NCBI RefSeq assembly: GCF_010614725.1 | Contig: NZ_JAAEHL010000015.1 | Span: forward strand, 1 to 64,000 | Direction of reading: 5' to 3' | Source of the DNA: Flavobacterium ajazii | GTDB taxonomy: Bacteria; Bacteroidota; Bacteroidia; Flavobacteriales; Flavobacteriaceae | DNA length: 64,000 bases | Part shown: positions 35,410 to 44,024 of the stretch, one piece after another | Position numbering within the stretch: position 1 is the first letter of the stretch | Layout of the letters: each line of letters opens with the position of its first letter | Notes under the pieces: generated by a model | The model's input: only the letters and a program-made list of their open reading frames with translations | Told to the model about the DNA's origin: nothing | Database searches by the model: none | Made by a program: the position numbers and the translations under genes

Positions 35410-36531
35410 TTATATTTTATTTAACACTTGATTTTCAAATGCACTGATATCTTTTTGAGGATATAGATATCTAATTACATCAATAGTAATATCTGCAAAA
35501 TCATTTTTAATTTTGTCTAAAACAATATCTGAAAAATGTGTCAATTCGTCAATAGTGAGAGTATATTCTTTACAAAGAAAATGTACATAAGTACCTTTTG
35601 ATTCTCCTCTTTTTTTATCTAGAAATTGAGAATGAGTTTTAAATCTTTCTTTTATTTCCTCCTCACGATCTTTATCTTTTCGGTTTAATTCTAAAATAAG
35701 CATAAAACTTAAATTATTGCCTTCTACTAAATCTTTAGTTATTAAAGTAAAGTAAGTATCGATGTGATTATCTTCATCCCAAAAATTTCTCCAAGTTACT
35801 TCATTTCCATATGACTGCCATCCAATTTTGTTTGCAATTAATTGAAATTGATTGTTTAAAAAAAGATGCGCTTCATTTAAAGTTTCATTTGCTTTAATTA
35901 CCTGAGATGTATTTTCAAAATAAAATCTTGCCGATTCATTCATTGTGTTTATACGGGTTAAATTTTCAATTGTATTGATAAAATCACTTATGTAAATCTT
36001 ATAATTATCAGTAAAAGATTCTGGATAAAAATTTTCCTTTACCTTATTAATCCATTCTATGTGTGTTATGTTTATAAAATTTCCTTTTACATTCTCAGGT
36101 ATTTCATGTTCATAAAGTGTAAGCAAAACACCAACTTTTTTTGAAGCATCTATTTTATAATGATTCCAGTAATCCAATAAGTCATTATGTAAATAATGAT
36201 AAATTTTGTTTTCAATTAAAATTACATTCCCATAATGATAGTCTTCTAAAACAATATCAATCCTTCCATTAGAAGTTGTTGCAACTTCAGTACTTACTCT
36301 ATCATTAATAAATGAGAAGTGCTTGCCCGTTTTTTCTATAATAAGTAAAAGTAATGCTTCTAAAAAAAGTGACCGAACTTCGGTAATTTCAGAACTTAGA
36401 AAATGAGCATATAAATTACTATTTATATTTTCATAATGCTGTTTCCTAATTATTTCTAAAAAACCAATTTTGTTTTTAACAATTGGGATAGTTTTATTAA
36501 TTAAAAAATCTTCTAAGGATTTTAAGTTCAT
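35410..36531 (-). CDS. PD-(D/E)XK nuclease superfamily protein (PDDEXK_4-like)
   Basis: A 373-residue protein with a PD-(D/E)XK nuclease core. The metal-binding Asp lies in GRIDIVLEDYHYGN (about residue 95), and the E-x-K signature is in VILIENKIYHYLHNDLLDYW (about residue 108), as in the PDDEXK_4 family. The preceding helix EVRSLFLEALLLLIIEK and the C-terminal 200-residue helical part with TSQVIKANETLN fit that family's usual length. It should cut DNA, or act as a degenerate nuclease-fold sensor. It follows the DUF262 relic by 25 nt on the same strand, in a defence-like block. Confidence 0.75.
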   Translation of the reverse strand: MNLKSLEDFLINKTIPIVKNKIGFLEIIRKQHYENINSNLYAHFLSSEITEVRSLFLEALLLLIIEKTGKHFSFINDRVSTEVATTSNGRIDIVLEDYHYGNVILIENKIYHYLHNDLLDYWNHYKIDASKKVGVLLTLYEHEIPENVKGNFINITHIEWINKVKENFYPESFTDNYKIYISDFINTIENLTRINTMNESARFYFENTSQVIKANETLNEAHLFLNNQFQLIANKIGWQSYGNEVTWRNFWDEDNHIDTYFTLITKDLVEGNNLSFMLILELNRKDKDREEEIKERFKTHSQFLDKKRGESKGTYVHFLCKEYTLTIDELTHFSDIVLDKIKNDFADITIDVIRYLYPQKDISAFENQVLNKI

Positions 36532-36556
36532 ACCTATCTTATAAATTTATAGTTGT

Positions 36557-37192
36557 TTATAATAATTTTTTAGCCATCAATTCTCTTCTTTCTTTAGAAA
36601 ACGTTCATAATCTAAATGAGTCGCTTGTCCTAAAAAATCTGGAATATCGTTATTGAATAAGTTTTGGTTTATATTCTCTAAAGAATCTATGGCGCTTATT
36701 TCATTAGTTTTTTCAGATATTTGAATTTTAATTTACTGATAGATATTTGTTTCTTGCTTTTGAAATGGATATTTCATCATTAATAATAGGATGAATATTA
36801 TCTATCCATAAGGGGCTTTTTTCTACAGCTTTATTTAGCACCTCAAATCTTTCTTCCAAAGGATTAAACGCAATACGAATCGTATTTTCTTTGTAGTTTT
36901 GTCTACTACTCGCTGTCATACAATGGCAGATGTTAAAGGAGTAATACGTTGTTATCCATCAATTAGAACTCTTTTCCCTGCAGATAGCTGTCCATTTTTT
37001 AATTTAACACGTGATTACGCAAAGTAATAATATAACCAACAGGATAACCTTGACATAAAGAATTGATTAAATTTCTCACTTTATAACCATTCCATACAAA
37101 CGGACTGAATTTCTGGGATTGCAATGTCGCCAGATTTGATCCAACTTAATAAAGTTTCTACTGATTGTTAATGTTACACTGTATTTTGCCAT
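36557..37192 (-). pseudogene. Decayed DUF262 (GmrSD-type) gene
   Basis: Translated in pieces from ATG 37192, this region shows the DUF262 hallmarks in changing frames: SGDIAIPEIQ, PFVWNGYKVRNLINSL, QGYPVGYIITLRN, KRVLIDG. The conserved IDGQQR motif is interrupted by a stop at 36952-36954 (CAA to TAA). IRIAFNPLEERFEVLN then follows in an open piece at 36728-36919. Near 36557 the C-terminal phrase ERRELMAKKLL of this family ends the gene. DUF262 is the ParB/Srx-like GTP-dependent restriction domain. Several frameshifts, nonsense changes and a large internal deletion make this clearly non-functional. Confidence 0.7.
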
Positions 37193-37232
37193 AAATTGAT
37201 TTTAGTAATTGATAATAATGAAAATTTAATTA

Positions 37233-40200
37233 TTATTTTCTAATTGATGATGTTCCACCAATCAACCTTTGGCTTTTCATTGAAATATCTAATAAAGTAC
37301 TTGCGCGTTGTTGATCCTGTTCTTTCATTGGAATCATTCTCATAAAATTAACACCAAGACGTCGAAGGATATGAAACGCAAGAGGATTATTTTTAAGGTC
37401 TTCAGCTAAACGTTTAACATCTTTTTCTGGAAAAGTTTTACTATACTCAAAAATGACAGCAATATCAATTAAAGATATAGCATTATTTTTTTTCTCACCT
37501 TCAGAAACTGCCAATTTAGTTCGCACCTCATTAAATGTTATTTCTAAATCTTTAGAGGCAATAGAAGATGAAATACGCTTAAATATTGAATATGAAACCA
37601 TATATAATAGATTAAACATAAGTTGTTTAGCTAACTCTTCCCTTTCACGAACTGTTAGCGATCCATTGGGGTCTTTTTTTATTAAATCAATAATTTCACT
37701 TTTAATATACTCTTCTCCATCCAATAGTGTTTTAAATAAAAACGTTAAGGAACGTAAACCTAATTTATACAATTCTTCTACTAAATCAGATTTATCTGTT
37801 CCTGTTAATGAAGCATATCTATTTTTAATAATATAACCTAAAATTTCTATAGTCTTAAAGGCCTTATTAACTTGTGAAATACTATCAATTTCATCATTAA
37901 TGTCATACTCATTATCCTCTTGAATTTTAATTTCTAAGTTGTGTTCGTCAGAGTCTACTGTTTCAACTTTTCCTTCGAAAACTATATCAACAACTTTTTT
38001 ATCAATTAAGCTATTTACTTCCTTAATATCATCATTAAATTCTATAATATTTTCTTCTTTAAATAGTTCTCGCGCCCTCTCTAAAATTTGTTTCACTATA
38101 AATTTAGATTTGCTATGATGAGATAAGAAAATATAAATATTTGCACTTTCCGTCTGATATAATCTATTTGATAACTCAGTCACTTTACCTTTAATGATTT
38201 CGTCTTCTAAATTGTCCGAAAAATATTTACCTATAAAATAGAAATAAATATATTTATATTTGAATTTATATAATGTACCATTTTTTTGAATTAAATTACA
38301 ATTTTCTAAAGTTTCAGTAACTTCTCGAAAACTTAATTGAATACTATACTTTTTAATAAAAAATTGATGAAATTCTATAAAATTGTTTTCATCTATTTCA
38401 ATAGTTTTATTATTATAAAGAAAAAATGATAATTCTGTTAAATATGAATAATACTTTTCTATTTCAGCATTTGCTTTAATTTTTTGTCCGAGAGCAGATT
38501 TAATTAAGACATCATAATAGTGACCAAAAGTACTTTGTTCAAAATTTGTTGCAGTACTTAGTTCATTAGCTTGTAAAATTGTTAATATATATATAGGAAG
38601 CGAAGGGATTAAATTTTTACCTATAACTGTATTTACTATTTTTGCTAATTCTTTAATTTCAAATTCTTTAGATTGTTCATCTTCAAATTCGTCTTCCAGT
38701 AAATCGATCCATTTTCTAATTAGTTCCAACCTTTTTTTACCACTAAATTTCAATATTTCGAATACTTCAACAGTTGTAACTTGAGATTCAAGCAACTCAC
38801 TTAATGTAAAATATTCATCCCAAGTTATTACAGTTTGAAAATTAAAAGAATAAAGATTTAAAATGAAATTCTTTTTGCTTTTTTGAGGAAGTTTACAGTT
38901 GTTTAAGTCATCAATAATTACAACCAAATTTTTAGTAGTCAAATCAATATCTACTTTGTATTGCTTTCTAAATTCCTTATTGATTAATTTAAAAATATCT
39001 TCTTTAGTAATCTTTTTGATATCTCCTCCCTTTACAAAAATCGGAACTGTATTATTTACAGCTACTGTATTTGAATATATTTTTTTACAAAATGACGTTT
39101 TACCACTATTTTCTTCTCCTAATATTATTGTATGATTAACATCTTTATTGGTAATTCTATTTAAAATGTCTTCTGATTTAAAAGCTCCACTTCCTTTTTC
39201 GTCATCATCATTTAAACTAAATTGTTCCATAAATGGAGCAACATAGATATCGTTAAGGGTTAATGTTTTACTTCTATGTGTAAAATTGGCACCACTATCA
39301 TTTAAGAAATCATAAAAATCATCTTCTACAGACTGCATATTAATAGCTTCATTCAAAACCATTGGTGAATTAACTATAATTTCCCAAACTCCTTTATCAC
39401 AAACATCTGTATTATCTACAAAATTTTTATGATCATGAATATACTTAAAAAAATGACATTTAGCATTTTCACCATAATCAATAACACTGAATCCATTTCT
39501 ATAATTACTTTCAGTCTTCCTAATTTGATTTAGCCCTGAAGGAGATACTATTCGCAAGCTTGTTCCTGTCAAGTTTTGTACAAATTCTACATCAGTTTGA
39601 TGAACATGTCCACTAAAAATTAAATTGTAATTTTGCGACATATGACTTTTAATAGTCTTCGATTCAACTTCTGATATCCAATCTAATTGATGGTGCATTA
39701 ATGCTATTTTAATGTCACAATCATTTATAAATTTATAATTATCATTAATTTGATTTTCTCCAACAAGAAGGTTATTAAAATCATCATCACTATAACACCT
39801 CCAAGAAGAATTTAAAGAAGAAATTCCTATAGATTTTCCTTTTATATTTAATTTAGTAGAGAATTTAAACTTTGAATGAAGTTTTTCTTCAATTCCTTCA
39901 TATAATTTAAATTCAAAATCTTTATATTCTTTCATTCTTTGAATTCCGTCATAATCGTCTTCATTCAAATTTGTAAAAGAATTAATTTTATCAATTGAAT
40001 CTAAATCATGTTTTAATCCACTTTCATGAAAAGGTTTGTCTGCATTTCGATTAATATCATGATTACCAGGGCAAATGATAAACCTCGAAATATCTAAATT
40101 TAATTCTATTAGAATTGGTGATATAACATTTTCTTTAAACGAATATAAAGCATCCGAAACAGAACCAAAATCTTTACCGGCTTTATCAATCATGTCACCA

Positions 40201-40340
40201 GTAAATAATACTAAATCAATATTTTGTACATTATTAATTTCTGTAATTTTTTTTAAGAAAGGTACCTTCAGAAAATCATTCCAATCTTTTAGAGTTTTAG
40301 TATTTAAATGAAAATCAGTTAAGTGTAAAATTCTAATCAT
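37233..40340 (-). CDS. Metallophosphoesterase-STAND/NACHT-like ATPase fusion
   Basis: A 1035-residue cytoplasmic protein. Residues 1-280 are a calcineurin-like phosphoesterase with all metal motifs: LTDFHLN (about 7-13), GDMID (about 46), GNHD (about 97), MHHQ (about 216) and SGHVHQT (about 240). A P-loop ATPase follows, with Walker A GEENSGKTS at about 408 and Walker B LVVIIDDLNN at about 472, then a winged-helix-like helical part and a C-terminal region of 350 residues of helical character. This arrangement (effector, STAND/NACHT-like switch, helical sensor) is that of bacterial antiviral or conflict proteins. It is followed by the DUF262 relic (40 nt) and the nuclease. No membrane segment. 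The immune role is inferred. Confidence 0.8.
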   Translation of the reverse strand: MIRILHLTDFHLNTKTLKDWNDFLKVPFLKKITEINNVQNIDLVLFTGDMIDKAGKDFGSVSDALYSFKENVISPILIELNLDISRFIICPGNHDINRNADKPFHESGLKHDLDSIDKINSFTNLNEDDYDGIQRMKEYKDFEFKLYEGIEEKLHSKFKFSTKLNIKGKSIGISSLNSSWRCYSDDDFNNLLVGENQINDNYKFINDCDIKIALMHHQLDWISEVESKTIKSHMSQNYNLIFSGHVHQTDVEFVQNLTGTSLRIVSPSGLNQIRKTESNYRNGFSVIDYGENAKCHFFKYIHDHKNFVDNTDVCDKGVWEIIVNSPMVLNEAINMQSVEDDFYDFLNDSGANFTHRSKTLTLNDIYVAPFMEQFSLNDDDEKGSGAFKSEDILNRITNKDVNHTIILGEENSGKTSFCKKIYSNTVAVNNTVPIFVKGGDIKKITKEDIFKLINKEFRKQYKVDIDLTTKNLVVIIDDLNNCKLPQKSKKNFILNLYSFNFQTVITWDEYFTLSELLESQVTTVEVFEILKFSGKKRLELIRKWIDLLEDEFEDEQSKEFEIKELAKIVNTVIGKNLIPSLPIYILTILQANELSTATNFEQSTFGHYYDVLIKSALGQKIKANAEIEKYYSYLTELSFFLYNNKTIEIDENNFIEFHQFFIKKYSIQLSFREVTETLENCNLIQKNGTLYKFKYKYIYFYFIGKYFSDNLEDEIIKGKVTELSNRLYQTESANIYIFLSHHSKSKFIVKQILERARELFKEENIIEFNDDIKEVNSLIDKKVVDIVFEGKVETVDSDEHNLEIKIQEDNEYDINDEIDSISQVNKAFKTIEILGYIIKNRYASLTGTDKSDLVEELYKLGLRSLTFLFKTLLDGEEYIKSEIIDLIKKDPNGSLTVREREELAKQLMFNLLYMVSYSIFKRISSSIASKDLEITFNEVRTKLAVSEGEKKNNAISLIDIAVIFEYSKTFPEKDVKRLAEDLKNNPLAFHILRRLGVNFMRMIPMKEQDQQRASTLLDISMKSQRLIGGTSSIRK

Positions 40341-40480
40341 TTTTTTCAGTTTTATATTTCGGTTAGTTACTATTTAATTTTTGTCAATTTTAGCAATTAC
40401 ACTAACAATAGTTCTCATTAGCCCTTAATGTTTTTATATTACACTCCTTCGGATATTCAATCTATTCTTAATTATTATAA

Positions 40481-40513
40481 AAATAGGCTCAACCAAAAAG
40501 TTGAGCCTATTTT
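40481..40513 (-). terminator. Terminator of the XRE regulator gene
   Basis: A perfect 13-bp stem AAATAGGCTCAAC/GTTGAGCCTATTT with a CAAAAA loop. A T-run follows on the minus strand. Confidence 0.85.
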
Positions 40514-40530
40514 ATAAGTTAGTAATAAAA

Positions 40531-40935
40531 CTATTTATTAATTAGTCTTTCAAGTCTTCCCATCATCTCATCTTTTTCCTTCAACATCCTTTCAAACAAA
40601 GCAATTTTCTCTTCTTGAAGTTTTTTGATTTCTTCGATAGGATTGAAGTTGAATGTAGAATTAGGATTTCCAACACAAGCATTATCTCCAAATGTATTAG
40701 AAATAATATTTATCGCTTGCTCCTCATCAAAATTCTGAAAAGCCTCAACCGGAATTTTTAATACAGCTGAGATTTGTTTCAGCAAACTATCCTCAATTAC
40801 ATCTTTCTGCTCCAGCATAGAGATTTTCTTCTGATTCCAGTCTTCGCCCAGATCATAAGCCAATGCCTCCTGCTTTATGTTAAGCATTTCTCTGAAACGT
40901 TTTACGTTTCTTCCCTGATGTATTTTTTGTTCCAT
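40531..40935 (-). CDS. XRE-family helix-turn-helix protein with C-terminal coiled coil
   Basis: A small DNA-binding regulator of about 134 residues. The Cro/CI-type HTH occupies about 10-65 (NVKRFREMLNIKQEALAYDLG, QKKISMLEQKDVIEDSLLKQIS, VLKIPVEAF). A linker follows, then a C-terminal helix rich in Glu/Lys (LQEEKIALFERMLKEKDEM), likely a dimerising coiled coil. An upstream TTG at 40998 would add 21 residues. The ATG at 40935 is preferred because the -7 boxes at 40959 and 40996 would otherwise lie in or at the start of the coding region. The gene has its own terminator. Confidence 0.8.
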   Translation of the reverse strand: MEQKIHQGRNVKRFREMLNIKQEALAYDLGEDWNQKKISMLEQKDVIEDSLLKQISAVLKIPVEAFQNFDEEQAINIISNTFGDNACVGNPNSTFNFNPIEEIKKLQEEKIALFERMLKEKDEMMGRLERLINK

Positions 40936-40958
40936 ATCGAGTACAATTTCTGAAGGCT

Positions 40959-41003
40959 CAAAGATAAAGCCATCTGCATTAAAAAGTGTGAATTTCAAAG
41001 ATA
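40959..41003 (-). promoter_or_regulatory. Two candidate -7 boxes (TATCTTTG) for the XRE gene
   Basis: Minus-strand TATCTTTG occurs at 40959-40966 and 40996-41003, both perfect TAnnTTTG. GGATAT repeats lie just upstream and may be regulator-binding half-sites. Confidence 0.4.
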
Positions 41004-41018
41004 AAAAAATATCCGTAA

Positions 41019-41129
41019 AATATCCCTTTGTCAGATATTATATCCAAATCAGGAATAGTTTATCCTTTACACGATCTGGTCATTGAAGGCAAATTAATAT
41101 ACTTTGACAAAGACGATGAAGAAGAATAA
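41019..41129 (+). pseudogene. Short open fragment, possible C-terminal gene remnant
   Basis: A start-less open frame ending YPLHDLVIEGKLIYFDKDDEEE before a stop, upstream of and opposite to the XRE gene. It reads like the acidic C-terminus of a lost gene. No family recognised. Confidence 0.25.
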
Positions 41130-41154
41130 ACTTCGAGGCAAAGCAGAAACAATT

Positions 41155-41180
41155 GTCATCCTGAGCGGAGTCGAAGGCTT
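41155..41180. repeat. Half-core copy of the dispersed palindromic element
   Basis: GTCATCCTGAGCGGAGTCGA and a few following bases match the core of copies A and B. Arms and terminal repeats are absent. It lies in the 293-nt gap before the ferritin-like genes, where nothing else was identified. Confidence 0.7.
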
Positions 41181-41422
41181 ATGAAACCAAAAATCCTTCA
41201 ATACCTGTATCATAAATCCAGACAAATTCATTCTAAAATCTACTTTAAATTACACAATCAGGCAGTTATCATAAAAAATTATTCATCATTTACCCCTTTA
41301 AAAACGGACCTTTTTAAAAATTAAAAGAAAATTCTTAAAGAATAAGTCAATATTCAAAAACCGCACATCATAAAATTTCGTTAATACTAAAATACATGTT
41401 ATTAACCGATAAAAACTTTATT

Positions 41423-42166
41423 ATGAAAAACGAAGTTAAAATTCAGGAAGTCAACCCAATCCTGGACAGCAGAAGGAGCTTCCTTAAGCTCAGCGGACTT
41501 ACAATGGTTACCGCAGGTTTGGTTTTGGCTGGCTGCAGCGACAACGATAATGACGATATGCAGGATAATTCCCTGCCTGGAATAAAAAATGGAATATTTG
41601 ATTTAGGTTCCGGAGATTTTGGAGTCTTAACCTATGCCTATGCTCTCGAACAATTGGAAGCTGACTTTTATACCAAAGTCGTAAATTCATCCAATTTCAA
41701 CACCACATTTAATGACACTGAACGTGAAGTATTAACAGATTTGTATCATCACGAAGTGGTTCACAGAGATTTCTTTAAAGCAGCTTTGACTCTTGCACTT
41801 CCTGATCCGGGTACACAATTACTTCCTTCCTTAGCTTTTAACTACGGCTCATTAAATTTCAACAGCCGCAATGAAGTCCTTGCGACTGCAAAGGCACTTG
41901 AAGATACCGGTGTTGCCGCATACAATGGAGCAGGAAAACTTATCAAAAGTGCCGATTACCTTCTGCTGGCAGGTAAAATTGTTTCTGTAGAAGCCAGACA
42001 TGCTTCGGCAATTAGAAGCTTAATCAATCCAAATTCTAAGGATTTTGCAGGTGATGATATTGTAAGCGCTTCTACAGGTTTAGATGCAGCTTCTAACCCT
42101 TCCAAAATTCTTCCAATTGCAGGAGGATTTATCACCACAAAATTTACTGCAAAATATTTGCCTTAA
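41423..42166 (+). CDS. Extracytoplasmic ferritin-like protein with Tat-lipoprotein signal
   Basis: A 247-residue ferritin-like (Ferritin_2/DUF4439-type) protein. The N-terminus has a twin-arginine motif SRRSFLK, a hydrophobic stretch and a lipobox (LAGC, Cys at about residue 39), so it is likely Tat-exported and lipid-anchored. The four-helix bundle carries the metal-ligand-like motifs ALEQLEADFY (about 75), HHEVVHRDFF (about 110), KALEDTGVAAYNG and EARHASAIRS (about 190). It may bind iron or protect against oxidative damage; its ligands are incomplete relative to true ferritins. An upstream in-frame ATG at 41396 is unlikely. Its tandem paralogue starts 24 nt after the stop. Confidence 0.85.
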   Translation: MKNEVKIQEVNPILDSRRSFLKLSGLTMVTAGLVLAGCSDNDNDDMQDNSLPGIKNGIFDLGSGDFGVLTYAYALEQLEADFYTKVVNSSNFNTTFNDTEREVLTDLYHHEVVHRDFFKAALTLALPDPGTQLLPSLAFNYGSLNFNSRNEVLATAKALEDTGVAAYNGAGKLIKSADYLLLAGKIVSVEARHASAIRSLINPNSKDFAGDDIVSASTGLDAASNPSKILPIAGGFITTKFTAKYLP

Positions 42167-42190
42167 TGCTAACCGTTAAAACTAGAAATT

Positions 42191-43003
42191 ATGAATATTT
42201 TAAAATTTATAGAATCCTTCACAGATGATAATACAATGAGAAGCACCAGCTCCCGAAGAGACAGTTTCTCACAATTTGGAAATATCGGTAAAAATCTGGC
42301 GTTCGCTTCAATTCCGTTTGGTCTGTCGGCTCTTGCCAGTAAGGCAATGGCTAAAGATATAACCGCGACTCCTGCAACTCCAATCGGGGCACTTCAGTTT
42401 GCCCTTACATTAGAATATCTTGAAAATGAATTTTATGCTATGGCCTTAGATCATGGAGTAATTCCCGCATCTGAAAACGGCGGACGCGATTTAAAAGTCT
42501 TTCAGCAGATTGCGGATCATGAAGCAGATCACGTCAAATTTTTAATAGCAGGTCTGGGCGGAACAGCCAGCGCAAACTTTGTTCCAAAACCTACCTTTGA
42601 CTTTACTGTCGGCGGGGCATTTGATCCGTTTAATGACTATCCTACATTTCTCGCATTAGCACAGGCTTTTGAAGATACAGGAGTAAGAGCATACAAAGGC
42701 CAGGCAGCCAATTTAATTACAACACCTGATTTACTAACTGCTGCATTACAAATCCATTCCGTAGAAGCCAGACACGCCTCTGAAGTCAGAAGACTTCGCG
42801 GTCTCAAGGGATGGATTTCTAACGCAGAAAGAGGAGCCGGCATGCCACCGGCAACACAGGCTGTTTATGACGGAGAGGGCGTAACCATACAAGCCGGATT
42901 CAATACCGCTGCCGCCTTTGGAGCAGCAGCAGGATCAGAAGCGTATGATGAACCCTTAACCACACAACAGGTTGTAGACATCGCCAATATATTTATTGTT
43001 TAA
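42191..43003 (+). CDS. Ferritin-like protein, tandem paralogue
   Basis: A 270-residue paralogue of the preceding gene. The N-terminus contains an RR motif (SSRRDSFSQFG) followed by a hydrophobic segment (LAFASIPFGLSALASKAMA) with an AxA cleavage site. A Tat or Sec signal without lipobox is therefore likely, giving a soluble periplasmic form. The ferritin-like bundle motifs are LTLEYLENEFYAMAL, DHEADHVKFL, AFEDTGVRAYKG and EARHASEVRRL. Transcription with the upstream gene is implied by the 24-nt gap and a shared terminator at 43022. Confidence 0.85.
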   Translation: MNILKFIESFTDDNTMRSTSSRRDSFSQFGNIGKNLAFASIPFGLSALASKAMAKDITATPATPIGALQFALTLEYLENEFYAMALDHGVIPASENGGRDLKVFQQIADHEADHVKFLIAGLGGTASANFVPKPTFDFTVGGAFDPFNDYPTFLALAQAFEDTGVRAYKGQAANLITTPDLLTAALQIHSVEARHASEVRRLRGLKGWISNAERGAGMPPATQAVYDGEGVTIQAGFNTAAAFGAAAGSEAYDEPLTTQQVVDIANIFIV

Positions 43004-43021
43004 TAAAAACTAATCGCCTTA

Positions 43022-43059
43022 TAAAACCATCTTTGCTGACAAAGTAGAGATGGTTTTTT
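43022..43059 (+). terminator. Terminator of the ferritin-like operon
   Basis: AAAACCATCT pairs with AGATGGTTTT, with an inner CTTTG-CTGA-CAAAG hairpin. It is followed by a T-run 20-30 nt after the stop at 43003. Confidence 0.8.
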
Positions 43060-43171
43060 ATATAAATAAACAAGGTGAAAAATAATTTTAGAGCCAGCTT
43101 ACACCTGTTTCATCCTGAAAAATTTTGGATGGGTCAGAATTATAATAAAAAATTTAGCCATGAAAAAACAG

Positions 43172-43258
43172 CTGTATAGTAAGTTTAGGATTAAGAATTA
43201 CAGGTGTATAGCTAAAACAGGATTTATTTAATAATCTGTATAGTTATTTTAGGACGGG
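43172..43258. repeat. Cluster of three related CTGTATAG-type terminal repeats
   Basis: Three related copies (CTGTATAGTAAGTTTAGGA at 43172, GTGTATAGCTAAAACAGGA at 43204, and a 23-bp copy at 43236-43258). The last recurs exactly inverted at 53513-53535. They resemble insertion-sequence ends, but no transposase lies between them. Confidence 0.6.
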
Positions 43259-43388
43259 TTATAGGACGGGTCAATCCAAAATCAACGATATAGATAAGCC
43301 ATAGATAAAGCATAGATAAAGCATGGATAGTGCATGAATAATGCATGAAAACCAACACCCGTTTTCAAACATAAAAAAGAAAACTTAC

Positions 43389-44024
43389 TCATTTCTTATG
43401 GTTTAATTTGTCATTTTCCCAAACGATCGGATTTTGTATAATATAATCCGCTATTCTTTGATATTCAAAACCATTTCTGACAATGTGATCGTGGTAATTC
43501 GGTTGAAAAAAATGATTTTGTTTATTGTATTTTGGTATTGGTAAATGATGTTCGTCAATATAATCGTCAATTTTGGTATTTACCCCCGATTTGAATCCGG
43601 CAATAAATGATGATATGGATTTGGGTAATCGCACAGGACGATTCGGTTTTATCGATTGCCATTGTAGAACCGCACGGCCGTTCGGTTCTACGTCGTACCC
43701 GTGCGGTTGTACGTTATCCCCGTTATCAATCAAATCGTTTGATTCATTCCCGGTATGACATATTTCCACAATCATATGCAAATGGTTAGGCATTATGATA
43801 TATTCGTGCAAAAACAATTCATTTCGAATTGCAAATGATTTCAAAAATTCATTTTCTACAATTTTACCCATTTCGGATAATTTTATTTCCCCGGCGATAA
43901 TATCACCCAAAATACATTCCCTATTTTGGGTAACAATGGTAAGAAAATATAAAGCGTTTGAAGAATAATCCCAATTACGTAATCGATGTGACCCTATTCT
44001 ATATTTATTCTTGTATTTATCCAT
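43389..44024 (-). CDS. REP-associated tyrosine transposase (RAYT, Y1_Tnp)
   Basis: A 211-residue single-strand DNA transposase of the IS200/IS605-related Y1 family. It has the HUH motif MPNHLHMIV (His-U-His at about residue 84) and SISSFIAGFKSGV, with the helix containing the likely catalytic Tyr in the C-terminal third (QNHFFQPNYHDHIVRN, RIADYIIQNPIVW). RAYTs mobilise REP-type palindromes. This copy lies 2-11 kb from members of the palindromic element in this window. Its middle segment (GDNVQPHGYDVEPNGRAVLQW) is encoded by an unusually GC-rich palindromic insert. An upstream start at 44054 adds ten residues that do not match the family. Confidence 0.85.
   Translation of the reverse strand: MDKYKNKYRIGSHRLRNWDYSSNALYFLTIVTQNRECILGDIIAGEIKLSEMGKIVENEFLKSFAIRNELFLHEYIIMPNHLHMIVEICHTGNESNDLIDNGDNVQPHGYDVEPNGRAVLQWQSIKPNRPVRLPKSISSFIAGFKSGVNTKIDDYIDEHHLPIPKYNKQNHFFQPNYHDHIVRNGFEYQRIADYIIQNPIVWENDKLNHKK
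43665..43708 (-). repeat. GC-rich nested palindromes inside the RAYT gene
   Basis: TAGAACCG...CGGTTCTA (43665-43672 with 43683-43690) overlaps AACCGCACGG...CCGTGCGGTT (43668-43677 with 43699-43708). The GC content is far above the surroundings. Confidence 0.8.

Noticed and set aside
37195..37225. Weak hairpin AATAATAA/TTATTATT after the metallophosphoesterase-STAND gene
   Set aside because: The stem is purely A/T and no T-run follows, so it is not a credible terminator.
43290..43350. Short AT-rich repeats of CATAGATAAAG type
   Set aside because: Degenerate and few; no consistent unit or structural role could be supported.
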